Source of the DNA: Streptosporangiaceae bacterium | GTDB taxonomy: Bacteria; Actinomycetota; Actinomycetes; Streptosporangiales; Streptosporangiaceae | Reading direction: 5' to 3' | Assembly: GCA_030039095.1 (NCBI GenBank) | Contig: JASHQP010000658.1 | Span: 1 to 6,803 of the forward strand | Length of the DNA stretch: 6,803 nucleotides | Part shown: piece after piece, positions 5,861 to 6,803 of the stretch | Numbering within the stretch: position 1 is the first letter of the stretch | Layout: every line of letters starts with the position of its first letter | Position numbers and translations under genes: made by a program | The notes under the pieces: generated by a model | Seen by the model: the letters and a program-made list of their open reading frames with translations, nothing else | What the model was told of the DNA's origin: nothing | The model's database searches: none

Positions 5861-6803
5861 GCCAGCGGGCCAGGTCGGCGATCTCGAGGTCGACCGCCAC
5901 GGTCATCGCCTTGGTGAACGGGACGTCCTGATGGACCGCGGCCACGCGCAGCACGCCCGCCTTGTGGTCAGCGGTGGCGTCGAGCTTGCCGACCAGCCGG
6001 TCGCCGTACAGGACCGGCAGCGCGAAGTAGCCCCACCGGCGCTTGGCGGCCGGCTTGTACATCTCCAGCTGGTAGTCGAACTCGAACAGCTCGGTGGTTC
6101 GCTTGCGGTCGTGGATCAGGCGGTCGAACGGTGACAGCAGCGCCGCCCGCCCGGAGAACGGCTGGCCGAGCTGTGCAGGGTCAACCCGCCACATGCCCCT
6201 GACCCCGTCGACCACCGCCGCCTCTCCGGCATCACCCACGTCCATGGGCTCTACCGGGCACGCCGGCCCGCGGGCCCGGGCGATGCCCAGGGCGCGCAGC
6301 CGCCGCTCGTCACGGGTGCGCAGCGCCTGGTCTGCGGGCACCGCAGGCTCGTCGGGATAGACCCGCGCCGCCAGGTCCCACAGCCGGTCACCACCCTGGC
6401 GCCCGGCGACCGCGACCTCGCCCCGCAGCACCATGAACTCCAGAATCTGCGTGACGTTGCGGTTGTTGGTCCAGCCGCTCGACTGCCACGGCACCGTGCA
6501 GGAGTCCGGAAGCTCGCGGGACGGCAGCGGGCCCGCCGAGCCGAGCCGGCGCAGGATGTCCTGGCGGCACGCATCGTTGGCGCGTACCCAGTCGTCGCGG
6601 TAGGCCCGCCATTCCGGCACCTCGCCCTGCCCGGGCCATTCAGCCATCTCGGCGCGGTAGAGCGCGAGATCCTCACCGGGACGGATCATCGCGCGCAGTT
6701 CCACCAGCGCCCGGCTCTCCAGCGCCGCGGCCAGCTCGGCGGGGGAGTACGCCGACCCGAGGCGGCTCCACGCGACCAGGTGGGCGTTCGGCGCGATCGC
6801 GGC
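5817..6803 (-). CDS. YcaQ/AlkZ-family winged-helix DNA glycosylase-like protein (5' part outside window)
   Basis: The frame is open from the TGA at 5817-5819 to the window's right edge, giving 328 residues with no convincing start inside. The in-frame GTG at 6704 lies within the conserved fold and is not the start. Counting from the edge, AHLVAWSRLGSAYSPAEL (7-24) matches the family's N-terminal region, about 75-150 holds winged-helix segments ending in GDRLWDLAARVYP, and SPFDRLIHDRKR (224-235) with WGYFALPVLYGDRLVGKLD (257-275) is the strongest signature of HTH_42 (DUF1006) proteins. Characterised relatives are E. coli YcaQ and Streptomyces AlkZ, which remove alkylated or crosslinked bases. 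Their catalytic glutamine motif lies close to or beyond the missing end, so activity cannot be judged. The stop lies 44 bases inside the converging MarR gene. A non-enzymatic DNA-binding role remains possible. Confidence 0.9.
   Translation of the reverse strand, partial: AAIAPNAHLVAWSRLGSAYSPAELAAALESRALVELRAMIRPGEDLALYRAEMAEWPGQGEVPEWRAYRDDWVRANDACRQDILRRLGSAGPLPSRELPDSCTVPWQSSGWTNNRNVTQILEFMVLRGEVAVAGRQGGDRLWDLAARVYPDEPAVPADQALRTRDERRLRALGIARARGPACPVEPMDVGDAGEAAVVDGVRGMWRVDPAQLGQPFSGRAALLSPFDRLIHDRKRTTELFEFDYQLEMYKPAAKRRWGYFALPVLYGDRLVGKLDATADHKAGVLRVAAVHQDVPFTKAMTVAVDLEIADLARWLKLDLEAPAPAAGR

Noticed and set aside
6702..6704. GTG as the start of the YcaQ-type gene.
   Set aside because: The frame stays open to the window edge, and the 33 residues upstream match the family's conserved N-terminal region, so this is an internal valine.

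Overview
The window looks like chromosomal DNA from a high-GC actinomycete. It is GC-rich, the third codon positions of the real genes are strongly GC-biased, long empty open frames lie antisense to most genes, and one gene starts with GTG and another probably with TTG. Each gene is of a kind common in soil actinomycetes (secreted CHRD protein, FadD-like ligase, ACAD10/11-type phosphotransferase, DHA2 efflux pump with a MarR regulator, YcaQ-type winged-helix protein). I cannot name a genus. I see no rRNA, tRNA, insertion sequence, CRISPR array or phage signature.

Layout, left to right. (1) 1-89 (+): the last 28 codons of an unidentified gene. (2) 106-154: a perfect 15-bp hairpin that probably terminates both converging genes. 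(3) 162-1067 (-): a secreted two-repeat CHRD-like protein. (4) 1068-1248: an AT-rich spacer with its presumed promoter. (5) 1249-2799 (-): a complete AMP-forming acyl-CoA synthetase. (6) 2800-2880: a short divergent control region. (7) about 2881-3906 (+): an APH-fold kinase of the ACAD10/11 and LvaA type. (8) 3908-3933: a GC-rich hairpin between converging stop codons. (9) 3919-5325 (-): a 14-helix DHA2-type MFS exporter. (10) 5326-5392: a 67-bp divergent control region with a MarR-type palindrome. (11) 5393-5860 (+): the MarR regulator. (12) 5817-6803 (-): a YcaQ/AlkZ-family (HTH_42) protein. It overlaps the regulator tail to tail and is cut by the window's right edge.

How the genes may work together. 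The ligase and the kinase are divergent and could share control. An acyl-CoA synthetase beside an ACAD10/11-like kinase suggests activation of a (hydroxy)acid to its CoA thioester followed by phosphorylation of the acyl hydroxyl, as in levulinate and 4-hydroxyacid breakdown. The exporter and MarR gene form a classic self-contained drug-responsive pair, with one operator able to control both. The YcaQ-type gene belongs to a family of DNA glycosylases for alkylated or crosslinked DNA. Its position beside an efflux module is suggestive but may be chance.

I found no clearly new multi-gene system. The points most worth following are the kinase/ligase pair, the odd start of the kinase gene, the MarR operator, and the CHRD duplication in which one copy has lost its histidines.
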